Shown here piece after piece: positions 7,649 through 15,752 of a DNA stretch of 64,000 bases; within the stretch, counting starts at the first letter, position 1; the number at the start of each line of letters is the position of its first letter. A program made the translations under genes and the position numbers. This DNA comes from Nibrella saemangeumensis (GTDB lineage: Bacteria > Bacteroidota > Bacteroidia > Cytophagales > Spirosomataceae): positions 33,907 to 97,906 of the forward strand of contig NZ_BAABHD010000076.1 of the NCBI RefSeq assembly GCF_039541915.1. The letters are read 5' to 3'. Below the pieces are notes generated by a model. The model saw only the letters and a list, made by a program, of their open reading frames with translations, searched no databases and was not told where the DNA came from.

Positions 7649-9670
7649 TTATTTCGTTTCCTGCTCTATCTGGTCAATATTTTGGGCATCGACGGCGGGC
7701 CGCATGGTCATTGTCTCCAGTTGCGGAAAACCCTGCTGACCTGCACCACTGACGGCCATGCCAGTTGTGTACGGCCCCATCAGTTCCCGCACCCGGCGGT
7801 AGAGTTCTTCCCGCTGCTGCTTCAACGGCAGCTCAAAAAAACCTTCGTCGTCAATCAGCGCATCACTCACCAGACCGTCAAAGTGAATACTGAGCCAGAA
7901 ACGTTCCAGCGCCTTCTTCTGCTGCGAACTCTGCGGGTCACGGAACAGCATCGACATATAGAATGCCTTTGTCTCGTCGGTCATATCCTTGTAGGGGTCA
8001 AGCAGCTTGCGGAGCTTGTAGCGCAGAAACTCCGGCGTCTTTTCCCCGACCGTGTACATCAGCATCTTTGTCTCGAAGACTTCCACCAGTGTCGGGTCGT
8101 AACCCCGCTCTTTGGCATTGTTCAGCTCCTCCCTGGTCAGCTCAGCATTCTCCAGATTGAAGCGAACCGGCACCATCACGTCCGGCACCATCACCCCGTC
8201 ACGGCCGCTGGCTCCGTAGCGCTGGGCGTCTATGCACTCGTAGGCAAACCGCAGCAGACTCAGCACATGAGCCGCCTGCGTGTTGAGTTCCCGGTACAGC
8301 TCCTCCCGGTCATACCGCTTACTCGTACCGGACACCTCCAGCGGGGTCTGACGAATAAACTGCATGTTGATGGTCGCATAGGCTTCGTTGGTGTTTTCCT
8401 TGAACTGCTTGCAGAGTTCCTGAAGCGATTCAATGTTACGCGGAATGAACCCGCCAGGCGCACCGGGCGGAATCTTGCCGGTGTCACCGTTCATAAAGCC
8501 CATGTTCTCCTGACCAGTTACCCAGATAATGCCCACGCCGGAGCCGGACACGTCGAAGCCGGTGCCTTTGCAGACGGGACATTCTTCGGTGTCGGTGATA
8601 ACCTCCACGCCTTCAATCGTCGCCTGCTTGTAGACCACGCCACCGACGCAGCCCTTCTGCTTGCACTTGTTGGTAGACCTGCGCCACTCCTGCGAACTCA
8701 CATGGAAGTTCTTTTCCACCTGAATGTCGTTCTGGTCTTGCAACGCCAGCTTAATGAACGGAATGGCGTCCGATAGCAGCGACTCGTACCACTCCTCTTT
8801 TTTGGCGTTTCGCGCCCGGCGCTTCAAGCCCAGCTTACGAGCGGGTAACCCGTTGCAGTAGTGGAGCGGTGGGCGGAACACCTGCGCCAGCTCCGTAACC
8901 GGATTGCCGTCCGCGTCAACCGTATCAAACGGCTCATACGCCAGACCCAGTATCTGCCAGCCCGCCGTTGGATCTCTGCCGGGTAAAACGGTGCCTGCCG
9001 GAGTATCGGAGGTCTGCCGGGCAATGCAATAGCTTTCGTGGTCAATGAAGAAAATGATTGACCCTTCCTGCTTCATTTCCTGCCCTACCTGAATCCAGCT
9101 CTTTTCCGTAGAGAGCAGCACGGCCTTTTTGCCCTTCTGAAACAGCCAGACATTTCCGGCCGGAATCAGATGCAGCCGGGGCTTCACGTACTCGTTCTCA
9201 TCATAGCTTGGCGCGTCCGGCAGTGTCAGCAGCACCGCGTTCGGGTCGCGCACGTAACCCGGTATGGCGTTGGCAAAGAACCAGTCCATCACCGAGCCGT
9301 CTTCCGAAAAGCCTTTGCCGCAGTAGGTTTCCAGCTTGTCCTCGTCGGGCAGCTCGGAGCTGGGAAACTTCACGTCAAAATCATCCGCCTGCCGGATATA
9401 GCCGAATACCGACGTAACCCGGTTGATGAATCCCACAAACGGATTGACGAATATTTCCCGGCGATAATCCTTGTACTGCTTCTGCTCTTTGGGCCGGTTG
9501 ACATCCAGAAATTTGGGGTACTTGGTCGAAAAGACCTCCTCGATCTCGGCCGCGTGGTCAACCGCACATTTATAGTATTCGTGCAGCAGTGGCCCCGATG
9601 GCTGGCCTCCGTTGGCCCCCACCTTCAGGTACGGCAGAATGTCAAGTTCAAAGCTCAGCATAGTGTCCAC
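7649..9670 (-). CDS. Putative portal protein with a zinc-finger-like insertion
   Basis: The 673-residue protein has the size and alternating helix/strand composition of portal subunits, and its C-terminal half has the long helical segments typical of the portal stem and wing (for example NTNEAYATINMQF and EELYRELNTQAAHVL). It lies just upstream of the scaffold and capsid genes. Residues 336-370 contain CKQKGC and, after a 22-residue spacer, CPVCKGTG: four cysteines (C336, C341, C364, C367) with the second pair resembling a DnaJ-type zinc-binding knuckle. Most portals lack such a site. The portal call is by context and composition. Confidence 0.65.
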   Translation of the reverse strand: MDTMLSFELDILPYLKVGANGGQPSGPLLHEYYKCAVDHAAEIEEVFSTKYPKFLDVNRPKEQKQYKDYRREIFVNPFVGFINRVTSVFGYIRQADDFDVKFPSSELPDEDKLETYCGKGFSEDGSVMDWFFANAIPGYVRDPNAVLLTLPDAPSYDENEYVKPRLHLIPAGNVWLFQKGKKAVLLSTEKSWIQVGQEMKQEGSIIFFIDHESYCIARQTSDTPAGTVLPGRDPTAGWQILGLAYEPFDTVDADGNPVTELAQVFRPPLHYCNGLPARKLGLKRRARNAKKEEWYESLLSDAIPFIKLALQDQNDIQVEKNFHVSSQEWRRSTNKCKQKGCVGGVVYKQATIEGVEVITDTEECPVCKGTGFDVSGSGVGIIWVTGQENMGFMNGDTGKIPPGAPGGFIPRNIESLQELCKQFKENTNEAYATINMQFIRQTPLEVSGTSKRYDREELYRELNTQAAHVLSLLRFAYECIDAQRYGASGRDGVMVPDVMVPVRFNLENAELTREELNNAKERGYDPTLVEVFETKMLMYTVGEKTPEFLRYKLRKLLDPYKDMTDETKAFYMSMLFRDPQSSQQKKALERFWLSIHFDGLVSDALIDDEGFFELPLKQQREELYRRVRELMGPYTTGMAVSGAGQQGFPQLETMTMRPAVDAQNIDQIEQETK

Positions 9671-9719
9671 ACAAAGAGCGCTGCCCGCAGCTAACGGACA
9701 ACGCTCTTAATTGAAGTCA

Positions 9720-10676
9720 TTAGGCCGGATTGACGTGAATGGTGAACGTGTACTTACCACGCACACCGGTAGCATTCTCAGCTACCACCGTGTACGTGTA
9801 GCGACCCACCGGCAACGTATTTCCTACAGTTACCTTACCGGTATTGCTGTCCACCGTCACCGGCTCCGCGTTGGGAATGGCCTTGTTGCCGTCTTTAAAA
9901 ATGCTGTATACCGGAGAGCCAGCCGCCTGCTCCACAGTGCGGGTGAAGTGTCCGCCTGTGCCTGTTACCATCGTGTACCGGCCTTCGGCACCTGCTACGG
10001 CCGTCAGACCGGTAGGCGCTCCGTAAGCACCAAAGGTGTAGGCAATCCGCTCGGCGTCCAGATCATCCTCGTTGATGCCGACCCATGGCTCCAGCTCGCC
10101 TTTTTCGTCATTGTAGGAAATCTGGAAGCCGCCCGTCACTTCTTCCAGCGCGTTGCCGGTCAGCGCGGACCCGATGCCTTTAAAAATCGGCTGGTTTCTG
10201 CGGTAGCGGATTTGCTGAACGGTCGTGTCGGTAAACACAAACACGTCGAATTTCTTGGTACGCCGACGCAAAGCGTTCAGGAAAGGCGTGTTCAGGAATG
10301 AGTTCTTGTAGGTAAACTCAATCAACTCTTTAACGTGACCAGTTGGGCGCGGCTCGGTGTAGGAACCATACGCCTGCGATTCCATCATTTCCTCCGGCCG
10401 GGCTTTTGAGCCGTTGACCGTACCGTTTCCGAAGAAATACGCCTTACCCTCAAAGGTCAGGCCCACCAGCAGATCGACAATGTTGGAAGCGTCCACCAGC
10501 ACCGGCTGACCACCGCCCGACGGGGTGAAGCTCTCGCCCAGTGTAATCAGGTCGCGCTCGACCATCACACAGGCGATGTAGTTGGAGATCGGGTTTTGCT
10601 TGCCATCCTCCAACTCCCGCTTTATTACCACCGCATCTTCCAGTTCATCCAGCAGAAAGTTCTTTACCGTGTTCAT
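9720..10676 (-). CDS. Structural protein with C-terminal Ig-like domain
   Basis: The 318-residue protein has a mixed alpha/beta N-terminal part (residues 1-225) and, from about 228 to the end, a repeat-like beta domain with PVYSIFKDGNKAIP and VGRYTYTVVAENATG, typical of putative Ig (cadherin-like) folds. Ig modules of this kind are often appended to major tail or head decoration proteins. It lies between the tail-tip genes and the portal, so it could be the major tail tube protein or a head decoration protein. Confidence 0.6.
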   Translation of the reverse strand: MNTVKNFLLDELEDAVVIKRELEDGKQNPISNYIACVMVERDLITLGESFTPSGGGQPVLVDASNIVDLLVGLTFEGKAYFFGNGTVNGSKARPEEMMESQAYGSYTEPRPTGHVKELIEFTYKNSFLNTPFLNALRRRTKKFDVFVFTDTTVQQIRYRRNQPIFKGIGSALTGNALEEVTGGFQISYNDEKGELEPWVGINEDDLDAERIAYTFGAYGAPTGLTAVAGAEGRYTMVTGTGGHFTRTVEQAAGSPVYSIFKDGNKAIPNAEPVTVDSNTGKVTVGNTLPVGRYTYTVVAENATGVRGKYTFTIHVNPA

Positions 10677-10741
10677 TCAATAGATGTGGTTTTATTTTCT
10701 AAAGTAATAATAATACTAACTCACTCAAGAAAAAAATTCTA

Positions 10742-11686
10742 CTACCATGTTTTGTTGAACAGCACCTTTGTCCAGTTGTCGGGGTTGGTATCGCCCGCGA
10801 CGCGGAACTGAATCGTGTACAGCCCCGGCCCCACACCTGGGTATACGAAGTTTTGCCGGGTGTGGATGCGAAAGAACGGCGCTCGCCACGTCTCATCAAA
10901 GCCATCAATGTTACATTCCAGCGGTTGCCAGCTATGAGCCAGCGGCCACACCTCCGAACTACCTTCCAGCCAATAAGAAGGCCACATAATCGCCGGATTG
11001 CCGTTGGTGACCGGCCCGGCGCTGGGAGCCGCCAGCACATCGACCGTCAGCAACCGGGCCACCGCCTGCGTATCATCCTCACCCCTGACGGATACCTGTA
11101 CTGTAGTGCTTTCGGTGACGGTCAGCGTATTGAGGTTGGAGAACGGCCCGTTGTTGAAGGCTATGAGCGGTGCGCCATTGGCGAACAGCACGTCCACCAC
11201 TTCAAGGATAGTCTGCCCTGGCTGATGGATGATGTTCACCCCGAACTGAATGGTTTGCTGCGGCAGCGGACTGTATTCCGGCAGCACGACCGCGCCTACT
11301 CCTTCGGCGTCGTAGTAGGCGGCAGGCCGGAAACCGTACAACTCCTCGAACTGGTCGGCGGGCATCGTCAGCCGGTTGCCGTCTGCGTCCCACACCTCCA
11401 GTTCGGTCGGTGTAGCCCATCCGGTCACCTGTACGGGTAGTTTCTGCACGATAACGGGCGTTCCGGCCAGATTGCCTTTCTGGCTGACGCTGGCCTGAAT
11501 AACGTCCCGCTCGTAGAGTCCGGCAACAGCGATAGTGCATTCCTGCGAAGCAATCACGCCACTGCCCAGCAGCAGTTCACCCCGGTAGAGAAAAATGGGG
11601 GTGCCATCGGCTACCGCGCACTGTACTTTTACCGATGTTGCGCCTTCGTAGGGCGTTGATACGATCTGAGCCAGTGTTAACGCCAT
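10742..11686 (-). CDS. Beta-rich virion structural protein, 314 aa
   Basis: Nearly all of the sequence alternates short hydrophobic strands and polar turns, with repeated segments resembling Ig or fibronectin domains (for instance NTLTVTESTTVQVSVRGEDD). No enzymatic motif. The start overlaps the end of the preceding gene by 10 nt. A role in tail fibre, tip or decoration is inferred from context. Confidence 0.6.
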   Translation of the reverse strand: MALTLAQIVSTPYEGATSVKVQCAVADGTPIFLYRGELLLGSGVIASQECTIAVAGLYERDVIQASVSQKGNLAGTPVIVQKLPVQVTGWATPTELEVWDADGNRLTMPADQFEELYGFRPAAYYDAEGVGAVVLPEYSPLPQQTIQFGVNIIHQPGQTILEVVDVLFANGAPLIAFNNGPFSNLNTLTVTESTTVQVSVRGEDDTQAVARLLTVDVLAAPSAGPVTNGNPAIMWPSYWLEGSSEVWPLAHSWQPLECNIDGFDETWRAPFFRIHTRQNFVYPGVGPGLYTIQFRVAGDTNPDNWTKVLFNKTW

Positions 11687-11964
11687 GTTGCTGTCAGGCT
11701 ATAGGTTTGACCAAATGGGCGACCGGCCCGTATCCACACCTGTCCTTTTTCTACTTTGCCGGTCAGGCGTCGCGACGGCCAGCCGGTTCCATTCAGCGTC
11801 ACCTGCAACACCTGCCCGTCGGGTGCGTCGGTCTGGTAGACGATCACCCCGCTTTCGGTGTTGATTGATTCAAGCTTCAGCATGGGTTCTTTATACCGGG
11901 CAATGGCCTCCACCAGCGCGGCTACGGCACCGTTAGCCTGCTTTCTTGTTGTTCTTTTACTCAT
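11677..11964 (-). CDS. Small phage protein, 95 aa
   Basis: Start chosen at MSKRTTRKQANGA because its ATG overlaps the TGA of the DUF1353 gene (ATGA at 11961-11964); the longer open frame upstream is a shadow of that gene. A basic N-terminus is followed by helix and beta-strands. The end overlaps the next gene by 10 nt. Function unknown; likely a tail-associated structural or assembly factor. Confidence 0.65.
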   Translation of the reverse strand: MSKRTTRKQANGAVAALVEAIARYKEPMLKLESINTESGVIVYQTDAPDGQVLQVTLNGTGWPSRRLTGKVEKGQVWIRAGRPFGQTYSLTATWR

Positions 11965-12389
11965 AATCCGTTCGGAGTGTTTTTGTACTGCGTAGCCAAC
12001 TGGCCGTATCTGGCCCATCCAAGTAAGCGCACATAGGCAAACATGAGCCATGCCTGCCACCGGCGAACACCGGCTTCCTGCAAGGCGGCATAGAACCACT
12101 GGTCGGCAAGCTGGCGCGGCACCAGCGCGTAGTCACAGAGGAAATCATGCCCTACGCTCGGCAGCGCACTCCGCCCGTGCGGAGGTACCAGCCACCAACT
12201 CCAGCGCGGAGCCGACGCAAAATCGGAGCGGTAACCGGCCGGGATGATGAACTCCCGGCCCGCCACTTGCAACGTGGCATACTGTTCCAGTTGCCACCAA
12301 CTGTATTTGAGGTTATAGACCTTTCGGACAGAGGCTTCTAAAAGAGGTACAGGCATATTAGTCCAAAATTTCGTAAGTGTTTCCGTCAA
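11961..12389 (-). CDS. DUF1353-family phage protein
   Basis: The 142-residue protein contains FIIPAGYRSDFASAPRWSWW followed by VGHDFLCDY, the signature region of DUF1353 proteins. These occur widely in tailed phages next to tail-fibre and lysis genes; the D/H residues suggest an enzymatic fold, but no activity is established. The start lies 32 nt inside the previous gene. Confidence 0.85.
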   Translation of the reverse strand: MTETLTKFWTNMPVPLLEASVRKVYNLKYSWWQLEQYATLQVAGREFIIPAGYRSDFASAPRWSWWLVPPHGRSALPSVGHDFLCDYALVPRQLADQWFYAALQEAGVRRWQAWLMFAYVRLLGWARYGQLATQYKNTPNGL

Positions 12390-12927
12390 AATTCTTTCGT
12401 TCGATATTGCGCAGCATGATGGCTTCGACCAGTCCGGCCTCGGTAATCCCCTGCTTCAGCAAATCATCCAGATAGGTGAACTCCGGTTTGATGTACTCGT
12501 TATTTTCGCCGGTATAGGTCGCATACAGACCGGTGCGAATGTCTACCGTTCGCCGGTCGTCGGCCATGAGCCGGAACCGCCGGATGCCGTTGCCACCTTT
12601 GCCGATGAGGGCAAACGGCTCCTCACGCCGGGTGACTACCTGCTGCTGTTCGTAGGTTACCGTATCCGGCTGAGCGCGGGGATACTCCGTCGTGCTGCCG
12701 TCTTCGTTGACCACAATTATCGGTTCCTGTGGGGCAGGCTGTGGTTCTCCCAGGACTGGCACCAGCCGGGTTTCGGTAGTTTCAACAACTTTGTAGTGCA
12801 GTACCGGCACCACCAAGACGACCGTTCGGGTTGCGTAGTCGATGGTACGGCTGTGCTGCGACAGCAACATTCTGCGTTTTACATCAACCGGTAAATCCGG
12901 ATGCGGAGGCATGTCTAAATCATTCAT
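12358..12927 (-). CDS. Hypothetical tail-region protein, 189 aa
   Basis: Residues 1-60 contain a hydrophobic strand (RTVVLVVPVLHYKVV), followed by a Pro/Glu-rich linker and a mixed domain. No recognised family. It starts at the last base of the fibre gene stop (shared at 12927) and overlaps the DUF1353 gene, so it is translationally coupled within the fibre module. A chaperone or attachment role for the fibre is possible but not shown. Confidence 0.55.
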   Translation of the reverse strand: MNDLDMPPHPDLPVDVKRRMLLSQHSRTIDYATRTVVLVVPVLHYKVVETTETRLVPVLGEPQPAPQEPIIVVNEDGSTTEYPRAQPDTVTYEQQQVVTRREEPFALIGKGGNGIRRFRLMADDRRTVDIRTGLYATYTGENNEYIKPEFTYLDDLLKQGITEAGLVEAIMLRNIERKNFDGNTYEILD

Positions 12928-15737
12928 TACAGCGTCGCTATTACTTGGTTATCACTAAGCATTTCACGGAAGATTATCAGCTCGTCAAAGTCGAAGGCGC
13001 TGGCCTGAAACCAGTACGGCCCGCCCAGGAACATACCGAAGGGTGAATCCCCTGATGACGGGGGAGCGCTCGAATAAGCTCCGCTGTAGATGCTGCCGTT
13101 GAGGTTCAGCACCGCCTGCGGGTTCTGGTCGAACTTATGGCGGAACTCTGCGATCTCGTAGCCGCTGGTAGCCGGAGCATCCCGGTAGGCCAGCAGATTG
13201 CCACTCGAACCGCGTACAATAGAAATACTGCGCTGGTTGTCGGCGTTCAGGCGAATAGCAAAGCCGGTTTCCCCGCTGTAGCCGCCTTCGGTAGTCGAAA
13301 GCAGCACCCGCACTGCGGCTCCGTTCAGGGTAGTCTGTGCGTTACTGTACTTCAGTCGCAGGAAACAGCCTGTACCGTCGTGCAGAAAGCGGAAGTCAGC
13401 GCCACCGCCCATCCCCATGGCATCCTGTCCATCAAAGCGCAGCATAGCCCGCCCGCTGGCATCAAAGACCATTTTCGGCTGCATGTTCCAGTCGTACTGT
13501 CCGAAATAATGGCTCCAGCGGGCCTGATTGTAGAACTCCTTAACAAAGACATCCGACCAGCCCGCCCATTCAGCCAGCGTCAGCCGGTCGCTCTCCGTGG
13601 GCGAAAAGCGCGAAATCCGGCCCATCGAATCAAAGAATACGCCCGTTTCCTGATTGTCACCGTTGCGCCGGATATGCAGCACCTTATGGCTGTAGCCGCT
13701 AAAGAGCCGACGCATGGAGAACGCATAGGCCATATTCAGCGAAAAGCCATCCAGCGGAGCAGCCAGATCACCCGACAGATCCCATACGTTGGTGTCGATT
13801 TTGGTCAGCGTCAGCCGGTCGCCCCGGCAGGCTGTTCGCCGGTAATCGTTGCGGCTGCGCAGGGTCACCCCGCTGGCCGGATTGACCACCACAAAACCGG
13901 TGCTTTCCTGAATCAGATGCACCGTTGTTCCTGCCGGAATGCTGACCGATGCGTTAGCCGGTACAGTTATCACTGTGGGAATGGAGGCCGTAACCGGAAT
14001 GATCTTGCCGCCGTCGCTTGCCGCCAGCGTGAAGCTGGCCGAGGCCACAGACACCGACGCGGGGCCGCTACTACTGCCGCCACCACTACTGCCCGTAAGG
14101 ACTTGGGCATTGATCTCGTAGTTGCGGGCCGTCAGCGTGGAACCGTCCGATCTGGCCCACAGCGAATAGGTGACCGGCGTGGCTACGCCCGGTGCGTCGG
14201 TAATATCGAACGGAGCAACGCTCATATCGGAGTTAGCCGTTCCCAGCGAAAAGCCGCCTGAATCGCTCTGGCCGATGTTAGGGTCACTGCTGGCCGGAGC
14301 TGCGCCGGTCAGGTTGCGCTTACACTGAATCCAGTACTGGCGCACCGTCGTACCACCGTCTTTACGCGGTCGCAGCCAGCCCGACAACTTCACGCGGTCG
14401 GTAATGCTGCCGGGCGTGACTGTTACAAATCCGATCAGCGTCAGCGTCCCGGTAAACGTTGGCGTGGAGGCACCGGACGCACCAATCGACTGTGTAACCG
14501 GCTCGGTAGCGCCACCACCGCCACCACCCGGCCCCTTGATGTTGCCGACGATGCCCCACGTACCGGCCGTTTTGCGGTACACATCACCGCTCACCGTATC
14601 CAGATAGTAGTCACCGTTCACACCGGTAACGTTTGAGGGTGCGCCCGTACCGTTGTACCAGGCAGCACCGGCCACCCCATCAGCCCCCCTGATGTTGCCG
14701 ACCACGCTCCACGCGCCGGACTGCCTGCGGTACACATCGCCGTTCACCGTATTCAGGTAATGGTCGCCGTTCACACCCGTAGCGCTGGCCGGAACACCGG
14801 AGCCGCTGAACCACGTAGCGCCATTTGTACCATTGGTGCCGGGAGTTCCCTGCGGCCCACGGATATTACCGATCACGCTCCACGCACCGGCCGCTTTACG
14901 CGAAACATCACCAGTAGATGTATTCAGGTGGTAGTCACCATCTGCGCCGGTAGCGGCCGATGGCACTCCGGTTGAATTGAACCACGTTGCCCCGTTGGTG
15001 CCATTCGTACCGGGAGTGCCGGAAGTACCCTGCGGGCCTCGGATATTGCCCTGAAGCGACCACGCGCCGGACTGCTTGCGGTACACATCACCGCTAGCCG
15101 TGTTCAGGAAGTAATCACCGTTGCTGCCGGTAGCCGTGGCCGGAACACCGGAGCCATTGAACCATAAAGCTCCCGGCGTACCGTTCACGCCGTCTGCTCC
15201 CGGCGCACCGCGCATATCGAGTGCATTGGCCAGCACCGTCGTCAGGCCGGTAGGAGTTAAGAACTGACCGGTAGCAGGCTTTGCGCCTTCACCACCGACC
15301 CAATCCACCACCTGCATCACCCGGCGCGTACCGTCAGCTACCGCTGCCAGAATGGGTGACCAGCCTTTCGGCCCCGGTGCGCCGGGCGTACCCGGCAATC
15401 CGTCCGAACCGTCCATGCCATCCAGACCAGCTACCCCCCGCACATCGACTGCCTGGGCCATGTCTTCTACCAGACCGGTTTCTCCAACGTACAGACCCGT
15501 TAACGGCTTGGTGCCAAGCGAACCTGTCCAGTCTACCAGCTTCATCACCCGACGCTCACCGTCCGGCACTACGGCAAAGACCGGCGACCAGCCCGCCGTT
15601 GCCGATTTGAGGTCAGAGAAAAGCTGAAAGCCCAGGTCTTTGATAACCGCCCGCAAATCGGAAGGCTCCACCATGCCTACCCGATTATCCGGTATTTTCC
15701 TGTCTACCTTTTCGTAAAACTTTTCTAAGAGAAACAT
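12927..15737 (-). CDS. Collagen-like tail fibre with lectin-like C-terminus
   Basis: The 936-residue protein begins with an N-terminal attachment-like region, then two related ~75-residue blocks (about 50-125 and 126-189) joined by GxY collagen triplets. Four ~57-residue modules follow at about 190-408, each with a WFN/WYN start, GDYYLNT core and GNIRGPQG collagen linker. Next is a Gly/Ser-rich hinge and a beta domain (420-660). The last ~275 residues (AYAFSMRRLFSGYSHKVLHI onward) resemble the concanavalin-like catalytic-domain fold of arabinofuranosidase B seen in phage tail proteins. It probably forms a trimeric receptor-binding fibre. Confidence 0.8.
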   Translation of the reverse strand: MFLLEKFYEKVDRKIPDNRVGMVEPSDLRAVIKDLGFQLFSDLKSATAGWSPVFAVVPDGERRVMKLVDWTGSLGTKPLTGLYVGETGLVEDMAQAVDVRGVAGLDGMDGSDGLPGTPGAPGPKGWSPILAAVADGTRRVMQVVDWVGGEGAKPATGQFLTPTGLTTVLANALDMRGAPGADGVNGTPGALWFNGSGVPATATGSNGDYFLNTASGDVYRKQSGAWSLQGNIRGPQGTSGTPGTNGTNGATWFNSTGVPSAATGADGDYHLNTSTGDVSRKAAGAWSVIGNIRGPQGTPGTNGTNGATWFSGSGVPASATGVNGDHYLNTVNGDVYRRQSGAWSVVGNIRGADGVAGAAWYNGTGAPSNVTGVNGDYYLDTVSGDVYRKTAGTWGIVGNIKGPGGGGGGATEPVTQSIGASGASTPTFTGTLTLIGFVTVTPGSITDRVKLSGWLRPRKDGGTTVRQYWIQCKRNLTGAAPASSDPNIGQSDSGGFSLGTANSDMSVAPFDITDAPGVATPVTYSLWARSDGSTLTARNYEINAQVLTGSSGGGSSSGPASVSVASASFTLAASDGGKIIPVTASIPTVITVPANASVSIPAGTTVHLIQESTGFVVVNPASGVTLRSRNDYRRTACRGDRLTLTKIDTNVWDLSGDLAAPLDGFSLNMAYAFSMRRLFSGYSHKVLHIRRNGDNQETGVFFDSMGRISRFSPTESDRLTLAEWAGWSDVFVKEFYNQARWSHYFGQYDWNMQPKMVFDASGRAMLRFDGQDAMGMGGGADFRFLHDGTGCFLRLKYSNAQTTLNGAAVRVLLSTTEGGYSGETGFAIRLNADNQRSISIVRGSSGNLLAYRDAPATSGYEIAEFRHKFDQNPQAVLNLNGSIYSGAYSSAPPSSGDSPFGMFLGGPYWFQASAFDFDELIIFREMLSDNQVIATL
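14514..15170 (-). repeat. Four tandem fibre modules
   Basis: Four imperfect repeats of about 150-180 nt encode residues ~190-408 of the fibre. Each ends in collagen-like triplets. Copies differ mostly at the same few positions, and the DNA identity is high enough for slippage or recombination to change copy number. Confidence 0.8.
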
Positions 15738-15752
15738 ACAGTAATATTAATA

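Noticed and set aside
7682..8776. 364-codon frame opposite the portal gene
   Set aside because: Antisense shadow; His/Leu-rich pattern and no plausible motif.
12927..15737. Diversity-generating retroelement at the fibre
   Set aside because: Repeats are present but no reverse transcriptase or template/variable repeat pair is visible.
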